This document shows positions 12,561-23,218 of a stretch of DNA of 64,000 bases, in pieces (the stretch's first letter is position 1; each line of letters starts with the position of its first letter). A model generated the notes under the pieces. That model was not told the DNA's origin and made no database searches. It saw nothing but the letters and a program-made list of their open reading frames with translations. The stretch is from Scalesia atractyloides. Lineage: Eukaryota > Streptophyta > Magnoliopsida > Asterales > Asteraceae. The stretch spans positions 46,323,137-46,387,136 of the forward strand of contig CAMTDV010000017.1 of NCBI GenBank assembly GCA_947069175.1, given 5' to 3'. The translations under genes and the position numbers were made by a program.

Positions 12561-12818
12561 AAAATCAATGAAAAATCAATCAAGTTCAGTCAAACCAACT
12601 TTGCAAAACATGATTTTTTCAACTTTTTGACATCAATTCGTTTGAGTTAGGCCTTGAAACTTTCACGGGTTTATCTTTAGTGGATTTTACATGACATATT
12701 CAATTTTTAGCCATTTTTGTCCGTGAATTCTTCAAATATGTGAAAAAGATAAGAAAAATGGTAGAATGGAGTAGAATTAAATATTTCTTGTGATGATTTC
12801 ATCAAATTTAGGTATCCA

Positions 12819-12831
12819 GGCTCTGATACCA
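12819..12831 (-). other. Primer-binding site of the copia element
   Basis: Minus strand TGGTATCAGAGCC, complementary to the 3' end of initiator tRNA-Met, two bases from the LTR edge at 12834. It shows that the internal region of this copy lies to the left. Confidence 0.85.
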
Positions 12832-12833
12832 CT

Positions 12834-13220
12834 TGATAGGACCGTCCTTGATAGCACAAGAACCTAGAATTTGTATCTAATGTCCAATTAGGCGGAAACT
12901 AAGTGACATGTTAATCATAAAACAAGAATTACTCATTAATTGTCTGTTATTGATCAATATTCGTAAACATTCGAGTTCCGGATCCGACAGAGCTTCGCCT
13001 CAAGTTTGCCAAAAGTTCTAAATGAGAGATCACAAGACTCCTATTTATAGAACTACAAGTTCGCTTGGGAGGGAACAAGTTCGGGCGAACTTGTTTGAAC
13101 AAGTTCGACCTTCATGCTCCTGGCGAACTTGGTCTACAATATACATAAATACTTAACGTGATCTCATCCATTCTAAACAGACTTAATACAAGACTAAGAC
13201 ATAGACATACTGTACTAACA
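12834..13220 (-). repeat. Copia LTR (387 bp) with internal sequence on both sides
   Basis: On the minus strand it begins TGTTAGTACAG and ends GGTCCTATCA. A TATA-like TATAAATAG (minus strand) lies near 13050-13059, and two copies of the 18-bp inverted repeat lie close by (13056, 13076). A PBS on one side and a polypurine tract on the other show the LTR is shared by two internal regions. Confidence 0.8.
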
Positions 13221-13233
13221 AACTCCCCCTTGG
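13221..13233 (-). other. Copia polypurine tract
   Basis: On the minus strand this reads CCAAGGGGGAGTT directly before the LTR start at 13220, a typical copia 3' primer. It belongs to internal sequence on the right, of which only about 100 bp is recognisable. Confidence 0.75.
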
Positions 13234-13568
13234 ATATCGTCTTCGTCTTGATCAGTCTTCAGAAGCTCTGTTTATTCAGACTCGTTATAATATAAAGACG
13301 TAGGCAACAGACATATACACCAAAAACATGTTATTGTGGCTTCGTTTGGTATGTGAAATTTCTAAAGACTACCCGTGTTTTTACACAGGTATTAGATCTA
13401 GTGTATAGTAAAAGAGTAAAAACGCTGAAACTTAAAAATTGAAAAGTAAATATAAGATATATAGGAAATAATTAGTTTGAATCTATAAGATAAACATAGA
13501 TTTCGGTTGTGAGTTATGTAAATTCTAACCCACTTACTCGCACGTGCTCATGGAGTTAACGTTTGCTA
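13234..13568. other. Anonymous stretch with a copia 3' tail remnant
   Basis: The first 100 bp or so probably continues the 3' end of copia internal sequence. From about 13340 to 13568 it is AT-rich with no ORF, repeat or signal that I recognise. Confidence 0.4.
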
Positions 13569-13571
13569 TAA

Positions 13572-13865
13572 GGGGGGACGGGGCGCCTCGATATCAGCCA
13601 TCCATCCTGCGTGGATGTGCGTGATACACCGCCACCGCCAACTTCCATAACTTATGGATTGTATAACGCGTGGCCACTATCACACGTGAAGATTTGTTGG
13701 GTTGTGAGGGAAATTATTGGGTGTGGTGAGTGTTGGGCATTTCCACCAAAATCCATCACTAGTGATGGAATAAAGCTCAATGACGTGGCGGAAATTGATT
13801 GGATGTTGTGAGTGATGAGTGGGTGGTGAGTGATGGGCGCCCCTACCCCCTTGCCCCTACCCCCC
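13572..13865. mobile_element. PIF/Harbinger MITE, 294 bp
   Basis: G/C-rich ends (GGGGGGACGGGGCGCC at left; CCCCTACCCCC at right) flanked by TAA at 13569-13571 and 13866-13868. Non-coding. It shares the internal stretch CATCACTAGTGATGG and the CTCAATGACGTGGCG block with the MITE at 26.9-27.2 kb and, inverted, with the neighbouring Harbinger element. The 3-bp TAA duplication is diagnostic of PIF/Harbinger. Confidence 0.75.
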
Positions 13866-13868
13866 TAA

Positions 13869-15887
13869 GGAGGGTAGGGGCGCCCATCACTCACCACCCA
13901 CTCATCACTCCACCACATACAATCACTATATACCACGTCATTGAGCCAAATTCAATCACTAGTGATGGATTTTACTAGGGGTGCCCATCACTCCATCACT
14001 AGTGATGATTTTTGTTTTCTTTTTTAAATTATTAATTTAACTATACGATTAAATTAATAAATTAACAGTAAAATTTTCGATTCTAAATTTCATTTAAATA
14101 AATCCTACATTACAAACTAAAAAAACTAAACATCAAAAACTAAAAAAAACTAAAATTTTTACGGCATCTCACAACCCCATTTTTCACATATCTCGCGTTT
14201 TTGTTGAAGTACAATCGATTTATACGGTTCGGCGAGATTGTCGGTTGTAGCAAGACGTTTAAATCGCTATTTTTTTCTTTTGCGCTCAAGTGTTTAATAT
14301 ACGCCTCCTCGCGTTTAAGTTTTGCCGCCACAAGTTTTTCTCTTCTCTCTTTCGATTCCGCCATTTCCACCAATTTAGCCTCCTTGTATTCGGTGATGGA
14401 CTCCACCACCGCTTCCTTATCTCTACTTGACGAACCACCACTTTGCTTGCGGCGTGGCTTTGTCGGTGTATCGTCTCCAATGGGTTCATCATCGGGTTGT
14501 TCGTTCAAATTCATTTGTTGCATGTTTCCGGACTCGGAAGTAGTGTAATTCCCGGACTCAGAAGTTTTTGATCTTTTGGAACCTCCTCTTCTGTTTGGAG
14601 CCGTCGGCCCTTTTAGGTTAACCAAGTCAACCGGCTCCCATTTCGGGTGATGTCTCGCAACGTTCCATGCCGCAAAGTGTGGAAAAGCTTTATGTTTAAA
14701 TGTTTTGCAATATCGATCTATGACGTTTGTTATGATGGTCGCCTTGCTCGCTCCACTTTGTGGAGTTCGTGACTACAAAAAATAAAAATAAAAACAATGT
14801 TATAAAAAAAGAGTTTTATAAAAAAAACAGTTTTATAAAAATAAATACAGTTTCATAAAAATAAAAACAGTTTTATAAAAATAAAAACAGTTTTTTGTTT
14901 TAAAAGAACAGTTTAAAAAACAGTTTTATTAAACAAAAAACAGTTTTCTGTTTTTTTATTAAAAAAACAGTTTTATAAAAAAACGTACCAATTGAATGAA
15001 ACAAGAGTTAAATTTGCTCATCTTTCGGTTTATATCTCCCCTCTTTGAAGTCATTTGATCCATGTTTCGTTCGGTCGAACCGGGAAGTTTACCAAAATAA
15101 GCTATAACTCGTCTCCAAAACAACTCTTTTTTTTTGTTCGTTCGAATGTTTTTTTGTCTTCGGAGATGTGTAAGTATGACTTACCAAGGCGACCTCCTCG
15201 TCTGTCGTCCAAAGACGACTTCAACTTCTTGAACTTCTTCTTCTTGTTGTTCAACCGATTCGCTATCGTCATCGTCATCGTCATCTAGTTGTTGTTGTGA
15301 TTCACGGTATGCACGAGGGAATTGGCGGATAAGATATCTTCTAGTGGGTCGAGGTTTTGATATTGTTGAGGTTGATATGGTTGAGGTTGATATGGTGGAA
15401 TGTATGGATGGTTTTGATATTGTTGGGTTTGAAATTGTGGAAATTGATGGGTTTGAAATTGTGGAAACGGTTGGGTTTGAATCGGTGGGTTTGGGTCGGG
15501 TTCATCTTGCAACCGAAATCTCGCCGGCTGGCCAAGATTAGCTCGAACCCTTGGTGGTACATGTTTTTTCTTCGAACCTGAACCTCGTTTGCTTGAACCT
15601 TCCATCTTGGGTTTAAGATTGTATTTGGTAGATTGTATAAAATTTTTTTTTGAGAGATTAGTATTGGTAGATTTGTATTTGAGATAAAAAAATATTTGAA
15701 TATATATATATTCACACACAATCCAACGGTACACAACAACGGTCAAAAAATGGTAACATTTTGAAATTATAACGCGTGATCCAGAGAACGCGTTAACCAA
15801 ACCACGCGTGGAACTTGACACCGGCGGTCGTGTACAACACGCATCAACGCATTTTCGTTTCCATCACGGGCGGCGCCACGGGTGCTC
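13869..15887 (-). mobile_element. PIF/Harbinger element carrying only ORF1, 2.0 kb
   Basis: Flanked by TAA at 13866-13868 and 15888-15890. Terminal sequences are inverted and imperfect (GGAGGGTAGGGGCGCCC at left; GAGCACCCGTGGCGCC at right on the opposite strand). It holds the broken ORF1-type gene on the minus strand; no transposase of the DDE type is visible, so it could move only with help. Its left TAA is also the right TAA of the adjacent MITE. Confidence 0.75.
14140..15605 (-). pseudogene. Harbinger ORF1-like Myb/NAM-associated protein, broken
   Basis: The start is an ATG at 15605 (MEGSSKRGSGSKKK), followed by a proline/glutamine-rich stretch. The frame is then lost around 15285 (TAG) and again near 15185. 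Beyond the breaks a SANT-like region can be followed across frames (SYLHISEDKK, then a match to the usual CFIQL exon end). An intron is likely at 14988-14773, with GT and AG borders and many copies of a CAGTTTTATAAAA repeat. Exon 2 (14772-14140) encodes a NAM-associated C-terminal type of domain: PTAPNRRGGSKRSK, SGGSSSRDKEAVVE, then a lysine/glutamate-rich helix. Such proteins are often misnamed glutathione S-transferase T3-like in Asteraceae annotations. In the family this protein binds DNA and works with the transposase. Confidence 0.7.
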
Positions 15888-15890
15888 TAA

Positions 15891-16459
15891 TGACTAATGA
15901 GGTCCCATAGACATCTGTTGTAGTTGTCGCAACACGTAACCACCAATTCGTGTTTGTATTTGTTGTACACGTAACATTCACATTTAAACATCATTTTCTA
16001 TTTTTTCTTGTTTCTATCACTAATCGTGCATGTAATTTATTATTCCCTTGTAAGCTAATTAGTTTATCTATCATTACAAATTCAGATTACATAAGTAAAA
16101 CATATATGGTTTGGTTGTACAATTGTAAAGTTATGGATAAGATCTTCTTAAAAGCCTTTGCTAAGCCTAAAATTTGTATTGACTAGAGTTTATTCAAAAG
16201 ACTTTGTAATTAATTAGTTGTATAATGGATGAGTGTAGGTTCAATAATTTCGAATAGCATTGTATATCTCATTGACCATGTGTATCACTATTTGATTAAA
16301 TTGTTTTATAGTACTTTCTAAATCTTTAGACTGATTAAAAACAATACAACTTCTGATATAAATATAAATATAAATATAAATATATATACATATAGACACA
16401 GGATCGATACTTTACAAACTGGTATCACATTAACATAACGTTTCATTTCATTTCGTTTC
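15891..16459. other. Spacer between the Harbinger element and the PPR gene
   Basis: AT-rich with no credible ORF. Short A/T repeats (an ATAAAT-type run near 16355-16385) lie just downstream of the PPR stop codon, so part of this is probably that gene's 3' UTR. No other signal seen. Confidence 0.45.
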
Positions 16460-18853
16460 TTACCAGTAATCACGACACGAGCATTGGCCATGCACAAAAT
16501 GGTGATAAATCTTTGAATCTCCCACGACTATTTCTCTGTGACATATCAGCGAAATCTTTTTCATAGCATCATGACAATCTTCACAAATTCTAACATTTTT
16601 TCGAACCAAAACAGGTGTTCCAATCGACGTAGTGATCAACCCAAAGCAAACCGCAAGTCTCACACTATGCCAATCTGCTGACTTTGACCTTTTTTTCAAA
16701 AAGTCAACTGGCTTGAATTTAAACACATTACCATAAGGATTCTTTAATATTACATCTAAAACATCATATATCAGATGACTATGTTCATGTGATCTATCTT
16801 GATCTGTGAACTTAAAGGTTTGACCTTCGACATCAACCATGGTCAACCCAACAGTTTTCTTCAACTGTAGCCTTTCCATAATAGATTTGACCCGTCTAAC
16901 ATCCTCCCATCTCCCTGTTTCAGCGTACAAGTTTGACAGTAAAACGTACAGCCCCGTGTTATCACGTCCCAGTGGTAAAATCTGCTTAGCAGCAAATTCA
17001 GCAAGTTCAACATCCTTGTGTTGTCGACTTGCAGCAAGCAAAGATCCCCATATTCGAGACGTAGGTTCAAGGGGCACTTTGGTAATTAGCTCTTTCGCTT
17101 TATTGAGGTCACCAACGCGTGCAAGAAGATCAAGCATACAACCATAATGCTCTATACTCGGATCAATCCCGTATTCACTTTTCATTTTAGTGAAGTAATT
17201 CCATCCTTCTTCCACCATGCCCGAAACACTACAAGATGTTAAAACCGAAACAAAAGTGCTCGAATTAGGCTTTATGCCCGTTTTCTTCATCTCAGAGAAC
17301 AAATTAACTGATATTTCACCATACCCGTGAATCGCATATGCCATAATAATCGTGTTCCATGAAATAACATCCTTCAATAAAATCCCATCGAAAACATCCC
17401 GAGCTGAAACAAGATCCCCACACTTTGAGTACATATACGTCAGTGAGTTGAGAACAAACGTATTTGAACAAAAGCCCAATTTAACAACATACCCATGGAT
17501 TTGCTTTCCTTCCCGTAAAAGGGCTACCTCAGAATACACAGACAATATGGCACTAACCGTCATAGCATCGGGTTTGAAACCATCATCCCACATATCACAG
17601 AAGAACTTTAGCGCATCTCTATATTGACCGTTTTGACCAAGGGCAGAAAGTAGAGTATTATATGATATTAAATTTCTTTGATGCATTTGCTTAAAAATTA
17701 GTTTTGCCAATCTCGGTTCTCCACACTTTCCATATATATCTATTAAAGCAGTGTCGAGTACAATGTGAGGAAGAAACCCGACTCTGATTGCATAAGCATG
17801 GACGGTTTTACTCCTGAACAACGATCCTGTCTGTGAACAGGAGGGAAGCAAGTTAATCAGTGATATATTATCGGGTTTGAGACCATTTTCTTGCATCTTC
17901 CTGAAGCAAGAAAATGATTCAAACGGTTTACCATTTAACGCATACCCATGAATCATTGCATTCCAAGCTGCAACATGTATGCAAGAATTCACGTTTAAAA
18001 CCCTCTCCGCATAACAAAGTCCACCACATTTCCCGTACATGTCAATTAGTGACGTCTGAACCCTTTCTTTGCATTCCAATTTGCTTTTAATTACTAGCGC
18101 GTGAATTTCCTTCCCTTTGGTCAAAGAACACACAAGAGAACTCGCGTGAAGAGCACTTACAATAGTGAATCTGTCAGGCTGGATTCCATGTTGTTGCATT
18201 TCAAAAACACATTCCAACGAGCTAAACCCATCGTTAACCAAGATATACCCATTAATCATCGAGTTCCACGACACCAAGTCTCTCACAGGCATTTCATCAA
18301 ACACCTTCTCTGCGAACTCAATGCACCCAACCTTTGCATACATTATAATAAGAGAGTTACACACGTGCAAATCCAAATCCAACCCAACCGTAAACAACTT
18401 AGAATGAACCTTTTGCCCCTCAACTAGATCCAAACACCCACCACACGCCTTTACCACAAACGGATATGTAAATTTATCAGCTCGAACACCATTGACGGAC
18501 ATTCGATAATACAACTCGAGAGCTTCTTTATAAAACCCATTATTCGTTAACACCCGAATTACAAGATTCCAAACAAGGCTGCTTCTCTTATCCATTTCGT
18601 CGAACAGTTGGAGTGCATTATCAACAGACCCACTTTCCACATACGAAATGAAATGTTCCATCTGTCGAAGTAAACTCTTTTTCTCCATTGATGAATTCGA
18701 GTGGAGTTCAGTGATTTTTACAGGATTGAGAGGCTTCTGCTTGATGGGGTCGTACTGATTGATGAATTCTGCAGCTCTTTTGGCTCGTGTTCTTTGAGTG
18801 TTTTCATTAATTATGAAGTTGAAAGATGAACTTAGTGATAATAAGGCTGCCAT
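16460..18853 (-). CDS. Pentatricopeptide repeat protein, PLS class with degenerate DYW domain
   Basis: Intact 797-codon, intronless ORF. Proteins of this type bind specific organelle transcripts through tandem PPR motifs and take part in C-to-U RNA editing or other RNA maturation in plastids or mitochondria. The first 30 residues or so are serine-, asparagine- and arginine-containing with few acidic residues, consistent with an organelle transit peptide. From about residue 60 to 600 there is an unbroken series of P, L and S motifs (for example SLVWNLVIRVLTNNGFYKEAL and repeated NSLIIMYAKVG-type units). An E/E+ region (about 600-690) and a C-terminal domain ending CSCRDYW follow. The DYW domain keeps CEDCH (Cys757, Cys760) and the final CSC cysteines, but the zinc/catalytic HSE motif reads HSV (His729, Val731). 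The loss of glutamate argues against deaminase activity. Length and HSV suggest the Arabidopsis At4g35130 group, a tentative memory-based match. Confidence 0.93.
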   Translation of the reverse strand: MAALLSLSSSFNFIINENTQRTRAKRAAEFINQYDPIKQKPLNPVKITELHSNSSMEKKSLLRQMEHFISYVESGSVDNALQLFDEMDKRSSLVWNLVIRVLTNNGFYKEALELYYRMSVNGVRADKFTYPFVVKACGGCLDLVEGQKVHSKLFTVGLDLDLHVCNSLIIMYAKVGCIEFAEKVFDEMPVRDLVSWNSMINGYILVNDGFSSLECVFEMQQHGIQPDRFTIVSALHASSLVCSLTKGKEIHALVIKSKLECKERVQTSLIDMYGKCGGLCYAERVLNVNSCIHVAAWNAMIHGYALNGKPFESFSCFRKMQENGLKPDNISLINLLPSCSQTGSLFRSKTVHAYAIRVGFLPHIVLDTALIDIYGKCGEPRLAKLIFKQMHQRNLISYNTLLSALGQNGQYRDALKFFCDMWDDGFKPDAMTVSAILSVYSEVALLREGKQIHGYVVKLGFCSNTFVLNSLTYMYSKCGDLVSARDVFDGILLKDVISWNTIIMAYAIHGYGEISVNLFSEMKKTGIKPNSSTFVSVLTSCSVSGMVEEGWNYFTKMKSEYGIDPSIEHYGCMLDLLARVGDLNKAKELITKVPLEPTSRIWGSLLAASRQHKDVELAEFAAKQILPLGRDNTGLYVLLSNLYAETGRWEDVRRVKSIMERLQLKKTVGLTMVDVEGQTFKFTDQDRSHEHSHLIYDVLDVILKNPYGNVFKFKPVDFLKKRSKSADWHSVRLAVCFGLITTSIGTPVLVRKNVRICEDCHDAMKKISLICHREIVVGDSKIYHHFVHGQCSCRDYW

Positions 18854-20939
18854 TTTTGAAGCCTCGAAATCAGATATTGAATTTGAGCTTCATTGGAAAC
18901 GATTAAAGTACCTCTGGCGGGATGGAGAAGAAACAGTTGATTAGTTTGGATAAAATATAGGAAACTGAAATTATACAAATCACCCCCTCAACTTTTATTG
19001 TATTACATGATTCAAGGACACACTCCAACCTCATTACTAACACATATCCTTTTTTCTTTTTTTCAGAACCCAAACCGGTTTTAACTTTCACTAGTTCCAA
19101 TATAACTTGGTTTCGCCCGGGTTTGGTCGGTTTTAAAACCGGTTTTGGTTCGGTTTGGTTTAGTTTCGGTTCGTACACTGGCTCTTACGCGCACATTTAA
19201 AAAAAAGACAAAAAGAAAAAAAACATAAAATATGACCCTTTTTTATAGTTTTCGAAACAAGAAAATAGAAAAATGAAATACAAAAAACACAATTCTAAAA
19301 ATTACAATTATTATTTTTGGTGTTTATTCTTTGTCTGAACAATCTGCGTGCATCGATAATTCGTATGCAAGTTCTTTGTCGGATAAAGGATCACTTAGCC
19401 CTCTTACACCTCTTCATCATGGATTTTTTCTTCAGTTTCAGTTTGGTCTTCGGTCTTCGAAAGTTGTTTAGTGTTGTATACGATCCACGACGTCTAAGTG
19501 GTGTTTTAAATAAATGCACATCTCCAACAACGAGGGAGTTAGTCTTGTTCATCTTATTGATAAAACAATGCCACTAAAAGAAAGGGTGATTTTGAACCTA
19601 CCGTAGAAGCTTGGACGCTTAGTAGATTGGAATTGGGATTCTTTTCAGGTCGGACCCCACGCCTACCAGTTAACATCTAGACACCACAACCACTCAACTG
19701 AGACATCGTTTGTGTTTTAGGTCGTTAACGAAAACGTTAAAAATTAAAGAGGGTGGCGCCACTATTCACGCCGGCTACCATCTTTAATATTAAGTTTTTT
19801 TACTTGCAGCCATTATATATTAATATAGGAAACCAGCAAGTAGCTGGGCAAAAGACAACCAGAACAGAAAGAGATTACAATGCTGCAGATAATATCAAGT
19901 ATAATAGATACATCAACTGAAAAAAAGTAGGTTTATACTGCTGTTATTTAGGTTGTCAGCACACAAAGATATATCAACTTAATTTTCCCTTTTTAAATGT
20001 TAAATTGTTATTTAGTCGTTTAAACTGTGATGTAATTTAGGTTGCCAAGCACACAAAGATATATCAACTTAATTTCCCATTATTATTACAATCCTTCACA
20101 GAACGCTCACCTAACCAACTTCTTCTTTGACAATCATGAAAAAACAGTAATCAAGACATGAGTGTCACTCCGTTGAAGGATATAGCAACCTCTACCCATT
20201 GATTCAATCGTCGAAGCATCGAGACGGCTGTCTCACTTGCCATTGTGGCGTTCACGAGTTTGAAAGCTAAAACCAAGGTGGTTGGTATGTTTTAGATGCA
20301 GAAGTTGTTTATACTAGACTGTCGTGAATACGCTTTAGATGTAACTATAGTATTAAACTTGGTATTTAATTCCTTCAGCAACTGTTTCAATAGGGGAATC
20401 TGATGGTTACTGTTTCTTTTTTCGTCCTATAGCCTTCATTCTGTTAGTGGCCTCAGCTACGTCAGGATGAGGCAAGTGGCGGGTGGCTTGAATGGGTAAT
20501 TTCATAGGCCACTCAAAACGTGCAGTGTCGTATATTTTCTGAATATTTAATGTTGGAACTATAGTAACGAGAGCGTTAGCACTGAAATGATATTTAGTTA
20601 TCAACATAACCAAATCTCGCTGCTGTGACCAAGTGAAAACAACACCGAATGTCACACACCTCTAGTTTAATTCAATAATAATGTGAAAATCATTGTTAAT
20701 TAAGTGATTATTTATGCATGTCCGGTGTTATTTGGCCCGTCATATTCATGGACTTTTCCAGTACCTTTTGAATTATACAAGAACTTTCAAATCTATTTTG
20801 TCTATAGAAGAATTCTTATTAACTTTGACTATACACATTGCTAGTCTGTGGTCTTTTGTCTGGGTTGAATAAAATTCCAAAGTTACAAGCACCTAAACTA
20901 TGTCTGCAACTGTTTTGTGTAGAAACCATAAATAAGCGG
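18854..20939. other. Intergenic region between the PPR and CDC20 genes
   Basis: Begins with the PPR 5' flank. It contains A-rich stretches (19200-19310) and a direct repeat of about 40 bp that includes ACACAAAGATATATCAACTT (near 19962 and 20051). A small minus-strand ORF (20655-20407, 82 codons) ends in a basic IGRKKKQ tail. I do not recognise that ORF and see no splice or promoter support. Nothing else is clear. Confidence 0.4.
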
Positions 20940-21280
20940 TTCAGTTTAGCAAACAGGTCGTCGGGCATGTTTCAGTGTTCCCAGAAGCATGAGCCCGGTT
21001 GGTTTTTGGATATCTTTAGCTATAGTGCTCCCAAAAAACATTGCAAAACTTCAACGAATACTGATCAAGTGATCAAATGGCTGCAAGAAACGTTCCAAAA
21101 TTTGAATCTCCTGTCCATGCAGCAGAAGCAACCATAAACCCATCAGGGCCCTGCAGCGCAAACATTATTAATCAGATGTTAGAGACCAGCTACTGCTTGA
21201 CTTCCATATCAGTTGACTCTTTTTACTATACCTGTGTCATGAAAAGCTCCAACATTTTTAACATTATATTCAACAGCTTC
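20940..21280 (-). pseudogene. Decayed partial duplicate of the CDC20 3' end
   Basis: Between 21089 and 21150 the plus strand aligns with CDC20 exon 5 at 21383-21440, sharing stretches such as TTCCAAAAT, GCAGCAG, CATCAGGGC versus CATCCGGGC, and the exon border CTGCA. Between 21230 and 21260 it repeats the exon 4 border region at 21520-21545 (ACTATACCTG then CAT-AAAAG). The two segments lie in the same order and at a similar spacing as in the real gene. An earlier weaker echo may lie at 20990-21050 (CTCCCAAAAAACATT versus ATCCCAAAAACATT). The frame is destroyed. This is a head-to-tail tandem copy of about 200-350 bp. Confidence 0.6.
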
Positions 21281-21290
21281 CGAGTATAAA

Positions 21291-22970
21291 TCATCGAATG
21301 CGATTCACGTTAGCAAATGGCTCAGGAACGGCTTTTCTGGTAGCCTTAGCAGCCACTTCCGGGATCCCAAAAACATTCCAAAATCTCAAAGTCTCGTCTC
21401 CTGCAGCAGTTGCAACTGTACATCCATCCGGGCTCTGCAAACATAGTGGATACAGATCATTGTTAACTGTTGACGGTTGACCATACAAGAAATGTTACAA
21501 CTTTCTTGTTGGATTTAACTATACCTGCACCATAAAAAGAACTCTCGATGTATGACCAGTAAGCTCGGCCATTTTCACCATTGACGGATACTTCCATAAA
21601 GTCAACTGGTTCTGAGTAAAACCATGTGAGCTCAGCAGCTCACGCTCATTTTGGTTCCATAAAAGCGCACACACCTGAGACCCGGTGTCCACTGAGTTCA
21701 AGCAAGCACCGGTGTGTGTGTTCCAAAACTTTATACACTTGTCACCACCACCACCACCAGACGCAAGAAGATTGCCCTGAAATGGACACCAAGCAAGTGC
21801 TTTCACTGCAGCTGTGTGATCCTCCAGCCGGTGAAGCCATTGAGTCGGTGAATTAACAGAAGCCACAGATCTGTCCCAAATGTGTAGGAGATTGTCGTTG
21901 CCACCGCTAGCCAACTGTTGACCGGAAGCTGACCATTTTAACCCACAAACCTCTTGGTGGTGGCCAGAGTATGTTTCCACTATATGTGCTCTAATTCTGA
22001 CATCGTTATTTACGATCCGACCATCCATTCCTCCTGTTGTTAGAATGTGGTTGTTCCAATCCATTGATCCGACCCGAGATTGATGACACCCTCTCAACGT
22101 TCTCAACTGTTAGAAAAACGATTCATTTAGAAAAAAAGTCATAAAAACCACGAGATCTAATCATAAAAGTTCTAAGGACGAGATCAGTACCAATTTATTT
22201 GAGGTGGAATCCCAGAGTTGGACTTCGGAATTGTTTAGACCGACTGAGATGTGGCGTCCGTCCGGTGCCCATTTAACACTCGTAACCGGACCCACTTCAT
22301 CATCTATAGTAACAAGTTCCGACGTGTTACCATCTGCAGCATCCCATAGATACACCGTATTTCCTAGGGCAATCGCGAGAACGTTGCCGCTCCCCCAATC
22401 TAACAGATTCAAGTAGTAATCATCTAGAATATCAGGTGCATCCAACGTCCTTTCAGAAGTCTGTAATGAAGCAACACCACACTTTAGCGCTTTAAATAAT
22501 AACACAAACTTAGATCTAATCAGAAACAGATCCTGTAAAAAAATCACCTGAGGGATGTATCTACGGGCTTTTACTGGCTTCGCCTGCTGCTGCACCGAAG
22601 ACCACTCGGTTGGAACCGCATCTGTCGGTGTCGGAGGCTTGTTCCTGAAAGCTAGAATCCTGGTTCTGTTCATGTTGAGGCTGTCCGCCAACTGCTTCCT
22701 GTAGGCTTCCTTTGCGGGTGAGCTCGCAATCGGATTCTCCTTACCTTGTTTGGATTGTGTTAGCATGCAATGCGCGTAATCAAAATCCATAGCTGATCGA
22801 TTGGGTATGAATCTATCCAACTACAAACAAATCCTAATTCAGCAGCAACGACTCATGAAATTAACAAAATCCCCAAATTATTTAACACAACTTACGTTTT
22901 CTCGAGAGCTTTTTCTTAGAAGAATTTGTGACTTGGGGGCTGGAGAGCAACTTACAGATCCTGCATCCAT
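21291..22970 (-). CDS. CDC20: CDC20, WD40 activator of the anaphase-promoting complex
   Basis: Five exons on the minus strand by my splice model, all with GT-AG borders: 22970-22896, 22820-22548, 22460-22191, 22106-21525 and 21434-21291. Together they give 447 codons, close to the 440-460 usual for plant CDC20. CDC20 recruits substrates such as mitotic cyclins and securin to the APC/C ubiquitin ligase at the metaphase-anaphase transition. Visible signatures: the C-box DRFIPNR at residues 27-33, a KILR-like ILAFRNKPP, and a seven-bladed WD40 propeller with conserved HILTTGGMDG, SGQQLASGGNDN and SSHGFTQNQLTLWKYPSM blocks. The C-terminal Ile-Arg tail (NRIR) docks to APC/C subunits. A KEN triplet at residues 52-54 may be a degron but could be chance. 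The start (MDAGSVSC) was chosen because MDAG opens known plant CDC20 proteins and exon 1 ends in phase. No damage seen. Confidence 0.95.
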
Positions 22971-23157
22971 GATGTTAGTAGTAACAGAGATATATGTATC
23001 CTAAAAGATTAAAAAAAGATGGAAATATTCCTGCAAAAGAGAGGTTAATATACGATACAAGAAATGAACAGAAATTAGAGAAAGAAGAAGTAAAGAGGGT
23101 GATTAGATTGGAAGAATGTAAGAGCGATTTTGTAATGAACCAGCGAGAATTTGGGGG

Positions 23158-23165
23158 TTTATATA
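23158..23165 (-). promoter_or_regulatory. TATA box of CDC20
   Basis: Minus strand TATATAAA, about 190 bp upstream of the start codon at 22970. The intervening AT- and purine-rich sequence fits a 5' UTR. It is the best TATA in the region. Confidence 0.6.
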
Positions 23166-23218
23166 CATATGGAAAACTAGGGTTTTGAATGGGGTTAGTT
23201 CCGGCGGTGATGAAATGA

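Larger units (their letters stand above)
9290..13220 (-). mobile_element. Minus-strand Ty1/copia retrotransposon, 5' part
   Basis: Reading leftward from 13220 there is an LTR (13220-12834), an initiator-tRNA-Met primer-binding site (12831-12819), a leader with array B, and a gag region (12178-9290) that stops at the edge of element 2. The rest of the element, including pol, must lie left of element 1/2, outside the window. A polypurine tract also lies on the far side of the LTR (13221-13233), so sequence of a second copy once lay to the right. Confidence 0.8.

Noticed and set aside
20407..20655. 82-codon minus-strand ORF as a host gene
   Set aside because: Ends in a basic tail and looks somewhat protein-like, but no family is recognised and no splice or promoter signals support it.
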